Assembly: GCA_905181885.1 (NCBI GenBank)
Contig: CAJIZI010000001.1
Span: 1 to 64,000, forward strand
Direction: 5' to 3'
Source of the DNA: an uncultured Gammaproteobacteria bacterium
GTDB taxonomy: Bacteria > Pseudomonadota > Gammaproteobacteria > Nitrosococcales > Methylophagaceae
DNA: 64,000 nt
Below the pieces are notes generated by a model. It saw only the letters and a list, made by a program, of their open reading frames with translations, did no database searches and had not been told where the DNA came from. Below, piece by piece: positions 9,711 through 18,385 of this stretch (positions are counted from its first letter, which is position 1; every line of letters starts with the position of its first letter). The position numbers and the translations under genes were made by a program.

Positions 9711-10772
9711 TTATTTAAGCAACGGAAGTCTATTTAATAACTTTTCACAATAATCCCATTCATCCAATGTTTCTCTCCACACCAATGGAATTGCATTAAC
9801 GCCATTGTATGCACCAAGAACCATCCCGATAGCAATTCCCCTTGACGCATTGTCTCCACCCACCATCGTGTTTTGCTGTAATGCTTTTTTTAGTCCATCT
9901 TTCTCATTTTCATACTTTAGAATGAAATAAACAGCACCAGGAAGTGTTCCCTCAGTAGGACTTGCTTTGCCTACTTTTATAGGTTCTGAACGACCTACGT
10001 CCCAGAGTCTTGCCATGCTGGTAATGGCAAGATCATCAGCAAATATCTCCTTCGAAAGTGCTGAGTTTTCATCGGTTGCTTCTTTTACTTTTTCCATTGC
10101 CTGAGCAACTTTATCCTGAAAAAAGCTATCCATTTCTAAAGCAGAAGACTCAATTGCATTAGAGGGCGTCTCTCCATTAATGACACGATGGGTGACGCGA
10201 GCGAAAAACTCACCACCTCCTAGCGCATGAAAATCTCTATGGGTAAACATGCTTTTTCTTGCAACATCGACAACTTCATCTATTGAGTCGTAATAGGCGT
10301 GTGCTGCTGCGTGGCGTATTGCCATCGCGTTAGAGAGCCCACCAAGACGTTCAACAGGGAGTCCCTGCTTTACTTGACCATAAGTCTCTCGTGTCATAGT
10401 ACAGATCCAAGAACCCCAGCCATTTTCAAGGCGCTTCATCCAGTGAGGGAGCAGGTCTGTCACATTAAAAGCTCTCGGGGCATCTGCAGTAGATGCCAAA
10501 TGCTCTAAAACCACAATATTATAGTCACCGTAATCAGTTGTCCCTCCGGCCTTTTTACCTGGATGGTAGTTACGTTCCCCCCAGCCAATGCCATGAGTTT
10601 GCCCACCCATCATCTCACCCGGTGACATATATTTTTCTATGGGTTTGTTACCGTATGCGTTATATATTTTTTGAGCGTCATACTCATAATGACTACCAAG
10701 ACAAAGTGCATCAGCCACGATAGCACCAAAAAATGTACCCTTTATTCTGTCTTTTTTTGAAATATTATCCAC
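9711..10772 (-). CDS. ADP-ribosylglycohydrolase family protein (J1-crystallin-like)
   Basis: This 353-residue protein starts at GTG, with AGGA upstream. The N-terminal DRIKGTFFGAIVADALCLG and C-terminal GGDNASRGIAIGMVLGA match the ADP-ribosylglycohydrolase fold, in which acidic residues at both ends bind metal ions. The family removes ADP-ribose from proteins or related molecules; the C-terminal GGDNASR differs from the usual GGDTDT, as in the J1-crystallin-like branch, so the substrate is open. It begins 15 bases after the Sel1 lipoprotein stop and is probably cotranscribed. A paralogue lies at 62575-63705. Confidence 0.85.
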   Translation of the reverse strand: MDNISKKDRIKGTFFGAIVADALCLGSHYEYDAQKIYNAYGNKPIEKYMSPGEMMGGQTHGIGWGERNYHPGKKAGGTTDYGDYNIVVLEHLASTADAPRAFNVTDLLPHWMKRLENGWGSWICTMTRETYGQVKQGLPVERLGGLSNAMAIRHAAAHAYYDSIDEVVDVARKSMFTHRDFHALGGGEFFARVTHRVINGETPSNAIESSALEMDSFFQDKVAQAMEKVKEATDENSALSKEIFADDLAITSMARLWDVGRSEPIKVGKASPTEGTLPGAVYFILKYENEKDGLKKALQQNTMVGGDNASRGIAIGMVLGAYNGVNAIPLVWRETLDEWDYCEKLLNRLPLLK

Positions 10773-10787
10773 ATTTATCCTATATGA

Positions 10788-11468
10788 TTATTTGTGCTTT
10801 TCGCCCCATTCTTGAGCTAGCTCCATAGCCTCATTTATATCGGCTTCGCTCATTCTACCTGCAAGCTTTTCTTTACTCTTTGATGCTGTTATATGTCCAC
10901 CAGAACTAGCGATCTCCAACCACATATATGCTACTAAATAGTCTTCCATTTCACTTCCCTCATCAGCATACATTTTGCCTAACTTATATTGAGCCCAATC
11001 ATGGCCTTGTTCTGCTGCTTTGTTCCACCAGTAAACCGCTTGCTCAAGATCTTTCACTACACCTTTGCCATCAGCGTACATACGTCCCAACTTGTATTGA
11101 GCCCAAGCTTCACCTTGTTCTGCTGCTTTGCTCCACCAATGAACAGCTAACTTGTAGTCTGTTAATACGCCACCACGGCCCTTACTATACATATCGCCTA
11201 GCTTATACTGAGCCTCTGGGACACCTTGTTCTGCTGATTTTTCCCACCAATAAAATGCTTGTGAGGCGTCCTCTTCCACACCATAACCATGATAATACAT
11301 AGCGCCAAGCTTGCCTTGGGCATAAGCATCATTTTGCTCTGCTGCTTTTAGGCAGTTAACTAGACCTTCTTTATCTCCCGAACTAAAGGTATAAAAGCAA
11401 GGAGCAGAATCAAATGACGCACAGCCAACCAACAACATAAATGAAAATATTAAAGCTAAGAGTCTCAT
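10788..11468 (-). CDS. Sel1-repeat lipoprotein
   Basis: The 226-residue protein has a lipoprotein signal peptide (MRLLALIFSFMLLVGC, lipobox LVGC with the lipidated Cys at about 16). Four Sel1-type tetratricopeptide-like repeats follow, each with the pattern AQYKLGxMYxxGxG and a WWxKAAEQG segment. Such repeats usually mediate protein-protein contacts at the envelope. AAAGGATC precedes the ATG. It is followed closely by the ADP-ribosylglycohydrolase gene. A shorter Sel1 protein lies at 18386-18832. Confidence 0.9.
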   Translation of the reverse strand: MRLLALIFSFMLLVGCASFDSAPCFYTFSSGDKEGLVNCLKAAEQNDAYAQGKLGAMYYHGYGVEEDASQAFYWWEKSAEQGVPEAQYKLGDMYSKGRGGVLTDYKLAVHWWSKAAEQGEAWAQYKLGRMYADGKGVVKDLEQAVYWWNKAAEQGHDWAQYKLGKMYADEGSEMEDYLVAYMWLEIASSGGHITASKSKEKLAGRMSEADINEAMELAQEWGEKHK

Positions 11469-11563
11469 ATCGATCCTTTATTGTTGTTATTTAACGGTTA
11501 GTGTAATGGCAAGTGATAGAATATTAAAAGAGAAACAGACAGTCAACGTAGTAGAATTTATAT

Positions 11564-12451
11564 CTAGGCTACATCACTTTGTTTAGAGTGATACTTCCAA
11601 TACTCCACTATCAGCATATGTGGGATCGTTAATACAGATAACAAAATAATGACGCTTTTTAATGACAGAGCTGCGGAGGAAGTCCCGCTGTAATTTAGAG
11701 CTATAAGCCCTAAAAAGATATAACTCAGTATAGTCAGAGGAAAAAGAGCATAAAAGAATGCTCTAACAGTCTTAAAATTAAGAGTGAAATATAACTCGGA
11801 TAGATGTTTCAAAGAATGTGATAAACAAAAAAACACAACCAAAAACATTAAAGGCGGTAGGAAGAGACCCGCGCTTAATGTCACTATAAATTCGAAGCGA
11901 TCATTCAAGGGGACCTTTGATTTTAGAGTAGCAAAAATAATTGATAAGGGAATAAATATATAAGCCATATAGTGGCCTATCACTGAAAGGGAAAGTGCAT
12001 TACTTTCCTCCACAAAAATGCTGAAGATCTGGGAAACATCATTTTGATAAAATACGAATGGTGTTGTTAAAAGAGCAATTCCTGGAATGATCGAAAAAAG
12101 ATTTGAAGATGAAAATTTGGAAAAATCAGACCCAAAATGCCACGCTGATATCAAAAGGAAAAAAAGCAATGAAGCTAGGGGGAAAGTCACCCAAAATATA
12201 AAGCCAACAATCGACAATAATAGATAACCAGCAAAAAACAAAATAAGCTTCCTGCGAGTATCAACAAGGCCTGTAGCTTCAGCAATCTTATGATCAAGCG
12301 CACCATGAGGAAGGCCTAAAACCAACATCAATATGGAAAGTATAATAGCCTGCACCTCGAATGATAATGTACCTAAACTATAATTAAGAATGAGTAAAAA
12401 CGCGACGGCTCCAACAAACAAACGCTGTATAGGTAAAAGAGAATTCGTCAT
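11564..12451 (-). CDS. blh: Beta-carotene 15,15'-dioxygenase, Brp/Blh family
   Basis: This 295-residue integral membrane enzyme cleaves beta-carotene into two retinal molecules, the chromophore for the rhodopsin at 16864. Hydrophobic helices run through the whole length. Conserved histidine motifs for the iron centre are visible: GLPHGALDHK near residue 45, AWHFGSDF near 105, LSHSLKHL near 215 and PHMLIVEYW near the end. Its start overlaps the crtY stop by four bases (ATGA), so it is translationally coupled. It is the last gene of the retinal operon. Confidence 0.93.
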   Translation of the reverse strand: MTNSLLPIQRLFVGAVAFLLILNYSLGTLSFEVQAIILSILMLVLGLPHGALDHKIAEATGLVDTRRKLILFFAGYLLLSIVGFIFWVTFPLASLLFFLLISAWHFGSDFSKFSSSNLFSIIPGIALLTTPFVFYQNDVSQIFSIFVEESNALSLSVIGHYMAYIFIPLSIIFATLKSKVPLNDRFEFIVTLSAGLFLPPLMFLVVFFCLSHSLKHLSELYFTLNFKTVRAFFYALFPLTILSYIFLGLIALNYSGTSSAALSLKSVIILLSVLTIPHMLIVEYWKYHSKQSDVA

Positions 12452-13584
12452 GACAAAACTGCTTTTATGAATGGCTGTTTTGGGACTGCCGCGATTAGGC
12501 GCATAAAGTCATGTACCTGTGCTTTATCACTCATGAATTTAGCAAAGCTGTCTGGCCTCATATTTTTACCTATACTCATAAATATATCTTCTGCAAGATC
12601 AATATTATTATCTAACACCCGTAAGAATGTGTGATCAAAAAAATCAGGAATATAATGACCCGCTTTTCCGAGCTTTATGTCTAAAGTATCATTGCAAAAT
12701 TTTGTCACTATTAATTTTGCCCATATTTGACTCCTCAAAAACCCATAGCCCGAAGAAGGTTTTAAATTATCATTCTTCATACCACCAAGGATAATGCCAT
12801 CCTCGCTACGTGGTGGATGGTTAATTCCCATAGGTAAAACGCCCTGTTCTTCTCTAATTATTTTATAAGACACTTTCAAACTATCTAAATAGTACTGAAG
12901 ACTGACGTCTAAATCTGAAGGAGGGTAATAGGCATTGGAAAAACTTGTGAGCTCTATAAGTGCATGACGCTTTGTAAAGGGAAGTAGATAACGAAACTGA
13001 CATATTTTACCATTGCCTTTAATATCATCCATTAGTCCTACTAAATCAGAATCAAAGAAATCATCTTCTGTTTCAATCTCAACACCCGAAAATCCCTGAA
13101 AAATTTGTGTATATTGAATAAGCTCATCAGGTTCATAAGCACGCGTATCAATTACATGTGTTGCTCTCGCAGAAAGGTTTGGCCCTTCTACATTAAAATA
13201 TTTTCCATTTTTTTCTATTTTCGAAACAACCTGTCCCAAAACAAGTGTTTGTCTAGGATCATCTTCGATCGCTTGAGTCGTTTTCTTATAAAAAGCTAAA
13301 GAAGCTATATGACAGTATGCAAAATGTTCAGAACGATGAATATAACTCTGCTCTTTAGATGAGAAACGCCAAGCTTTCCAGCTGTTTAAAATTATATCCC
13401 GATGGGAGAAATCTTGTTGATGATCAAGCCAAAAGCACCAAGTTTTATCATCATGGTAATTTTCACGTTTTTCCAAAATACAAACTGATAACCCTGCCTT
13501 CTTCATTTGTGCGTATTCGTAAGCGAGGCTTAAACCAGCACACCCACCACCTATAATTAATACATCACATTCAATCTTTCGCAT
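12448..13584 (-). CDS. crtY: Lycopene beta-cyclase CrtY
   Basis: The enzyme converts lycopene to beta-carotene, the precursor of retinal. The N-terminal dinucleotide-binding motif CDVLIIGGGCAGLSLA and the CrtY-type block LEKRENYHDDKTWCFW are present. I chose the ATG at 13584 (MRKIECDVL, 378 residues) instead of the longer frame from 13626, because the dinucleotide fold should begin a few residues from the start. This start overlaps the crtB end by 14 bases, and the stop overlaps blh by four. Confidence 0.92.
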   Translation of the reverse strand: MRKIECDVLIIGGGCAGLSLAYEYAQMKKAGLSVCILEKRENYHDDKTWCFWLDHQQDFSHRDIILNSWKAWRFSSKEQSYIHRSEHFAYCHIASLAFYKKTTQAIEDDPRQTLVLGQVVSKIEKNGKYFNVEGPNLSARATHVIDTRAYEPDELIQYTQIFQGFSGVEIETEDDFFDSDLVGLMDDIKGNGKICQFRYLLPFTKRHALIELTSFSNAYYPPSDLDVSLQYYLDSLKVSYKIIREEQGVLPMGINHPPRSEDGIILGGMKNDNLKPSSGYGFLRSQIWAKLIVTKFCNDTLDIKLGKAGHYIPDFFDHTFLRVLDNNIDLAEDIFMSIGKNMRPDSFAKFMSDKAQVHDFMRLIAAVPKQPFIKAVLS

Positions 13585-14431
13585 AAGATGTTTTGATCCA
13601 AAATTTCGGGTTAAACCATAAAACAAACAGCGTACGTAATGCTATGATTATTTTTTCAGATCTTGATGTAAAAACACGCCCTTCCCAATACCTACACTTT
13701 TTTTTAATCAATTTTGTACCAATTGCTTTATACAGTCTAGATGCTACCAGAATGCATAGTTTTGAGCGAAGAGGCAAATAGGCCAGTCCCCACTCCGCTT
13801 TTTCATACAGAGTGTTTGCACGTAAAAGTAATTTTTGGCAAGCTTGTGCCATCTCTTTATTTTCTTGGGCTGGATCTTTAGTGATATCGCTTAGCGACAA
13901 TGTCTGCGGAATGTAAATACGTCCTTTCAAGGCATCTTCATGTATATCACGACATATATTCGTCAATTGCATGGCCTTTCCTAGGTCACAGGCATATTTT
14001 AAGGCATCTTCATCATTTGTTCCCAATATAGGACTCATCATAAGACCAACGGTGCCAGCAACCTGATAGCAGTAATGATCTAAAGCGCATTCATCACTCA
14101 TTGTGACTGGATCAAGATCAAATATGACACCCTCGAGAAGTGTACGTGCAGCTTGCACATCAATATTGCATTCTAATGCCAACGATAAGAAGTCATTGGT
14201 AACGTCATTTGTACTTGTTCCTAATTCTAAATCTCGACTTATTGAATTTAAGTATAGCCTAGCAGTATCGGGACAATCTCCCTCATCAGCAATATCGTCA
14301 ACTACACGACAAAATCGATAAAGTCGGGCCGCTTTATCTATTGTTTTTTCACCTAAAAAAAAGCTAGCAAAAGAGAAGCTTCTTGCGTGTTTAGTGAGCG
14401 TATCCCTGGCCCTTTTTGTTTGTTCACTCAT
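13571..14431 (-). CDS. crtB: Phytoene synthase CrtB
   Basis: The 286-residue enzyme joins two geranylgeranyl diphosphates head to head to form phytoene. The two Asp-rich, magnesium-binding motifs of squalene/phytoene synthases are visible: VVDDIADEGD near residue 48 and TNICRDIHEDALKGRIYIP near 160. The N-terminal HARSFSFAS is also typical. The start overlaps the crtI stop by four bases (ATGA). Confidence 0.95.
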   Translation of the reverse strand: MSEQTKRARDTLTKHARSFSFASFFLGEKTIDKAARLYRFCRVVDDIADEGDCPDTARLYLNSISRDLELGTSTNDVTNDFLSLALECNIDVQAARTLLEGVIFDLDPVTMSDECALDHYCYQVAGTVGLMMSPILGTNDEDALKYACDLGKAMQLTNICRDIHEDALKGRIYIPQTLSLSDITKDPAQENKEMAQACQKLLLRANTLYEKAEWGLAYLPLRSKLCILVASRLYKAIGTKLIKKKCRYWEGRVFTSRSEKIIIALRTLFVLWFNPKFWIKTSYAKD

Positions 14432-15900
14432 GATGCTTTTGGGATCAGATTATCAATAACTTTGGCTGAACAAACAACTCCTGGTAAACCCGCACCCGGA
14501 TGCGTTCCCGCTCCGACAAGATACAAATTTTCGATACCTTCAGCTTTATTGTGATAACGAAACCAAGCCGATTGTGTAAGGAGTGGTGAAATAGAGAACC
14601 CTGCACCATGCACACTACTATAATCTTGCTCAAAATCATCTGGTGTTTTGAAAAAATCAGCCGTTATTGTGTTTTCTAGATCAGGAAGAATAGTATCGCT
14701 AAGTGCTTTTACAATTTTATCTCTAAGTTTCGGCCCTTCTACTTTCCAATCTATCTCACCCTGTTGATTGGGAACTGGGGCTAACACATAAAAAGAGTCA
14801 CATCCTTCTGGTGCAAAAGATGGATCTGTTGCTGTAGGTCGATGAAGATATAAAGAAAAATCATCAGCCAGAATTTGTTTATGAAAAATATCATCTAGTA
14901 AGGCTTCGTAGCGTTTCCCTAGCCAAATTGTATGATGTTCAACGTCAGTATATTGTTTTGTTGTGCCAAAATATAAAACATAAAGTCCCATAGAAAATTG
15001 TGCATATTTTGTTTTTATTTGAACACTAATACTTTTATCTTTTCTATCAATCATGGAGCTATATAAGTATGCAGCATCAGCATTTGATACAACGATATCA
15101 GCTGATTTTATTTCACCACTCTTTAGTATTACACCCACAGCCTTACCATTTTTAATATCTACTTTTTGAACGGCCTTATTTAATGAAACTTTAATCCCTT
15201 CTTCATGCATTAGGGTTTCAAAAGCTTTTGTAAGAGAACCCGTTCCACCCATTGCAAAATGGACACCCCATTCACGCTCTAGATAATGAATGAGAGAATA
15301 AATTGAGGTCGTGTCAAATGGGTTTCCACCTACTAATAGAGATTGAATAGAAAAAGCTTGCTGCATATAGGGTGATTTTAAATGCGAAGAAACTAAGCCC
15401 CAAACTGTTTTAAACGATTTGAGCCTTATAAGATCGGGTAATACACCGACCATTTTGGAAAACTTGTGGAATGGTTCATCAGCTAAATCCTCAAACCCTA
15501 TTTTGAAAATAGCTTTTGATTTCTCTAGAAGATGCAAATAGTTTTGTTTGTCTTCGGGTTCAAATTTTTCAATTTCTTTGAGAGTACTCTCTAAGCTTCC
15601 GCCATAGTTAAAGATTTTTCCATCAGGAAAATAGAATTGATACCAAGTCTTAAGAGGAACAATATCTACGTAATCGCTAATATTTTTATCAAATAAATTA
15701 AAAAGTTCTTCAAACAAAAATGGCGCAGTTAATACAGTTGGTCCCGCATCATGTTTAAACCCATCAATCTCATAGACTTGTGCCCTACCACCTATTGCAC
15801 TGCATTGATCTATAACCTCAACATCATATCCTTTAGCTCGCAGTCTTAATGATGCTGCAATTCCACCATAGCCAGCACCTATTACAACAGCTTTTTTCAT
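14428..15900 (-). CDS. crtI: Phytoene desaturase CrtI
   Basis: This 490-residue FAD enzyme desaturates phytoene to lycopene. The N-terminal FAD-binding fold VVIGAGYGGIAASLRLRAKG and the bacterial desaturase signature near the C-terminus (NLYLVGAGTHPGAGLPGV) are clear. DGFKHDAGPTVLTAP is typical of CrtI. It starts three bases after the crtE stop and overlaps crtB by four bases. Confidence 0.96.
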   Translation of the reverse strand: MKKAVVIGAGYGGIAASLRLRAKGYDVEVIDQCSAIGGRAQVYEIDGFKHDAGPTVLTAPFLFEELFNLFDKNISDYVDIVPLKTWYQFYFPDGKIFNYGGSLESTLKEIEKFEPEDKQNYLHLLEKSKAIFKIGFEDLADEPFHKFSKMVGVLPDLIRLKSFKTVWGLVSSHLKSPYMQQAFSIQSLLVGGNPFDTTSIYSLIHYLEREWGVHFAMGGTGSLTKAFETLMHEEGIKVSLNKAVQKVDIKNGKAVGVILKSGEIKSADIVVSNADAAYLYSSMIDRKDKSISVQIKTKYAQFSMGLYVLYFGTTKQYTDVEHHTIWLGKRYEALLDDIFHKQILADDFSLYLHRPTATDPSFAPEGCDSFYVLAPVPNQQGEIDWKVEGPKLRDKIVKALSDTILPDLENTITADFFKTPDDFEQDYSSVHGAGFSISPLLTQSAWFRYHNKAEGIENLYLVGAGTHPGAGLPGVVCSAKVIDNLIPKAS

Positions 15901-15903
15901 ATT

Positions 15904-16809
15904 TTAATTTTGATCTAAAGTAGTTTGTTTTATTAAACTTTCTAATAGTAACGTTTCATTATGAATAATTTGCTGACAAACAAGCGGTAATTCAACAAGT
16001 TTTTCTCGTGCAAGCTGTAAATGATCCAATGCCGTATTAACAGCCTTTAGTTGAGGATCTAGAATATTTTTCTCTTGATACAAAGTGATTATATTCACTC
16101 CAGACTTTAACCCTTGTTTTGATTGGTCCATTTTAAAGTCACCAATATCATCAAAGATCTGATAAGCAATTGAATAATGTCTAAACACTGTCTCTGCTGG
16201 TTGAATAGAACCGCTATGCCCTTTAGCAATGAGAGGGAGTGTTATCGCCAAGGAAAAGAGTGGACCCGACTTACCTGCAGCGATATCCTCATAAGCGACT
16301 AGATCATCAAGCGATTGATCTTTACTTTGCCGAATATCTAAAAGTTGCCCTTTGATCAGTTCTGATATTTTAGAATGTATATGCTTGATCAATTTGCTTT
16401 TAGGTATATCAGTTGATAGATCTGCAACGCAAGCATAGGCGGCAGAAATTAAAAAGTCACCAATACAGATAGCAATATCAGGCCCAAACTTTTTCCATAC
16501 AGCTTCTTGACCTCGTCTTAAATCATCAGAGTCTTGCAGATCATCATGTATTAATGACGCGTTATGGAATAATTCAGGCACACAGCTCATAACAATTGAA
16601 TCTTCAAAGCTTAAGCCTAAGTTCTTAGCGAATGAGAATGTCAATCTAGCTCTTGTTCTTGAGCCACCCGAACTGAAATGATAAGTAACAGCATCTTCCA
16701 ACACCGTTTGATCTTTAAAATCATTGATGTAAAGAGACAACTTTTCTTCAACTAAAGTTAAGGCGTAAAAGTCATCTACATTTTTTTCTAGGGGAGCAGC
16801 TAAGTGCAT
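15904..16809 (-). CDS. crtE: Geranylgeranyl diphosphate synthase CrtE
   Basis: This 301-residue trans-prenyltransferase supplies the C20 precursor of carotenoids. The first Asp-rich motif HDDLQDSDDLRRG (residues about 88-99) and the second, DDIGD near 215, bind the diphosphate-magnesium complex, and GGSRTRARL is the conserved N-terminal motif. The product is assigned as C20 mainly because of the carotenoid operon. A strong hairpin lies between this gene and the rhodopsin gene upstream. The ribosome-binding site before the ATG is poor. Confidence 0.92.
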   Translation of the reverse strand: MHLAAPLEKNVDDFYALTLVEEKLSLYINDFKDQTVLEDAVTYHFSSGGSRTRARLTFSFAKNLGLSFEDSIVMSCVPELFHNASLIHDDLQDSDDLRRGQEAVWKKFGPDIAICIGDFLISAAYACVADLSTDIPKSKLIKHIHSKISELIKGQLLDIRQSKDQSLDDLVAYEDIAAGKSGPLFSLAITLPLIAKGHSGSIQPAETVFRHYSIAYQIFDDIGDFKMDQSKQGLKSGVNIITLYQEKNILDPQLKAVNTALDHLQLAREKLVELPLVCQQIIHNETLLLESLIKQTTLDQN

Positions 16810-16821
16810 AATATAATCAGG

Positions 16822-16857
16822 TTGAAGGAATAATACGCAGTCGTATTACTCCTTCAA
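16822..16857 (-). other. Intercistronic hairpin between rhodopsin and crtE
   Basis: On the transcribed strand, arms of 16 bases (TTGAAGGAGTAATACG and CGTATTATTCCTTCAA, one G.U pair) enclose a four-base loop. No T tract follows, so it is not a standard terminator. It sits in the only sizeable gap of the operon and is probably a processing or mRNA-stability element, or a partial attenuator. Confidence 0.8.
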
Positions 16858-16863
16858 ATCCTA

Positions 16864-17613
16864 TTACTTAGCGATATAGCCTTCAGCTTCTGATTTTTTA
16901 CGTGCAATCATGTAGATCAAGATTCCAAAACCAACTTTTGCTGCGATATCAGCAATTGAATAGCCTATTTCTACAGCAACACCCGCTGATTCAAAGCCAA
17001 GCATTGGAAGGAAATATACTACAGGATAAAATGACCAAGTAATGACTACAACCCAGCATGCTTGTGAAACCAACCCTCTTGCTTCTATAGGCTGTGCTTC
17101 AATTGAACTTTTCAAACCAAAGAAAAGTACATAAACAATGAATAGGAATGGGATCATAGCTGCTAAGCCCCATGATAATCTGCCAGCTAAGTCCGTTGAA
17201 ATTTCACCTGGGTAACCAAGTAAAATCATAAGAGCAGCTGCTGATCCTAGCACCACACATCTATTGAGTGTTTCGCTAGATGATAGCTTCATAACTAAAA
17301 TCAGTTCAATTAGAAGCAATGGTACAGTTAATAACCAATCTACATAACGATATGTAACGTTAAAAGCTTCACCTGTTGAAGAGACGACACCATCTACTGC
17401 ACTGTATGCGCCATCGAATGAGATAAAAATTTGTAAGTAATGATAGGCAGCAATGAAAGTTACAAGTCCTGTCACAACCATAGCGGGTCGGTACGATGCT
17501 GAAACTGAGCCTAAATTAAGCCATGAAAATAAAGTTCCTGCAGCCATTGCTGCAAATGTAAATGAGAAGAAATTATAAACAAGTTGATACTCGTTAAAAG
17601 ATAAGTTTTCCAT
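16864..17613 (-). CDS. Xanthorhodopsin-like light-driven proton pump
   Basis: This 249-residue seven-helix microbial rhodopsin binds retinal at Lys226 in the last helix (ADIAAKVGFG). Helix C carries RYVDWLLTVPLLLIE with Asp92 as Schiff-base counterion, Thr96 and Glu103 as proton donor, the DTE pattern of outward proton pumps. Leu100 occupies the tuning site that is Leu in green-absorbing and Gln in blue-absorbing proteorhodopsins. His58 matches the histidine paired with the counterion. The short N-terminus without signal peptide, LGYPGE and the SWG block resemble Salinibacter xanthorhodopsin more than classical proteorhodopsin. Gly149 aligns with the glycine that opens the carotenoid antenna site. 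It is first gene of the retinal operon; AAGGAA precedes the ATG. Confidence 0.95.
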   Translation of the reverse strand: MENLSFNEYQLVYNFFSFTFAAMAAGTLFSWLNLGSVSASYRPAMVVTGLVTFIAAYHYLQIFISFDGAYSAVDGVVSSTGEAFNVTYRYVDWLLTVPLLLIELILVMKLSSSETLNRCVVLGSAAALMILLGYPGEISTDLAGRLSWGLAAMIPFLFIVYVLFFGLKSSIEAQPIEARGLVSQACWVVVITWSFYPVVYFLPMLGFESAGVAVEIGYSIADIAAKVGFGILIYMIARKKSEAEGYIAK

Positions 17614-17686
17614 TTTATTCCTTTGTTTTGAGTTTTTTTATTTAAAAGTACTAAAAGTAGAGAGTAAAATTAGATGAATAGTTCCA

Positions 17687-17715
17687 ACAATAAACTAAAA
17701 TAAAGTAATCTTCAA
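17687..17715 (-). promoter_or_regulatory. Candidate promoter of the rhodopsin operon
   Basis: On the minus strand TTGAAG (17715-17710) and TATTGT (17692-17687) are 17 bases apart, about 75 bases before the rhodopsin ATG. Each matches four of six consensus bases, so support is modest. Confidence 0.3.
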
Positions 17716-17832
17716 AATAGTTTACATGGTTGCATAAAAACCACATCATAAAATCACTTTATGGACTGACTATAAAGCAGCAAAAAATCTAATGCAAATA
17801 ATTCACATTCTTATCTAGTCCAGCACAAATGA

Positions 17833-18087
17833 TTAGAGCATTGTTCTCTGATCTGGCCTCCATTTAGCAACGTTCAACTTCATACTCCCAATACCTAGGC
17901 TTCTCACCCACTTTGCTGCACTATCTATTGTACTCCAGGTCTTAATATCACCTTTCAGAGTGGTTGCAGGTTGTGAATTACCGCTACCTGTAGTAATTGA
18001 AGCATGAACAACTCCTCCATCAGCTACAATGCATACAGACTTAATAGCACCCGCTTCTATGAGTGCCTTCAGAGTCGTACTATTCAT
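17833..18087 (-). CDS. ParC-like plasmid-partition-associated small protein
   Basis: The 84-residue protein begins LKALIEAGAIKSVCIVADG and ends with KTWSTIDSAAKWVRSLGIGSMKLNVAKWRPDQR. From memory this resembles small partition-associated proteins found next to ribbon-helix-helix genes on plasmids of proteobacteria. Its ATG overlaps the stop of the RHH gene upstream by eight bases, so the two are coupled, in the manner of toxin-antitoxin or partition modules. No toxin activity can be claimed from sequence. Confidence 0.6.
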   Translation of the reverse strand: MNSTTLKALIEAGAIKSVCIVADGGVVHASITTGSGNSQPATTLKGDIKTWSTIDSAAKWVRSLGIGSMKLNVAKWRPDQRTML

Positions 18088-18268
18088 TTTTGTTAGCCTC
18101 GAATAAGCTTGACTGTATGGCTACGGGAAAGCCTTCAGCCTTACAATGTTCACGTATGAGAATTTCTACCATATTGGCTACGCTTCGATGTTGGCGTTCT
18201 GATGCCTCACGTATAGCTTCTTTAATGATAGGGTCAACCCGGAGGTTCAGTGTTGCTGTTTTTTTCAT
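18080..18268 (-). CDS. Ribbon-helix-helix DNA-binding protein
   Basis: I place the start at ATG 18268 (MKKTATLNLRVDPIIKEAI, 62 residues), with CAGG just upstream; a longer frame runs to 18316. TATLNLRVDP forms the DNA-binding strand, followed by two helices (IKEAIREASER and VANMVEILIREHC), the pattern of CopG/Arc-type repressors. It is translationally coupled to the ParC-like gene downstream. It probably autoregulates the pair. Confidence 0.75.
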   Translation of the reverse strand: MKKTATLNLRVDPIIKEAIREASERQHRSVANMVEILIREHCKAEGFPVAIQSSLFEANKNE

Positions 18269-18385
18269 TACCATGCCTGAGTAATTTACAGCATAATGCG
18301 TTACATATGCAAACATTAAGAGCTTTACATTTAGAATATAAAGAATAAGCTAAACATTAATCAGCGTTTTAACAAAAGGAGAATT

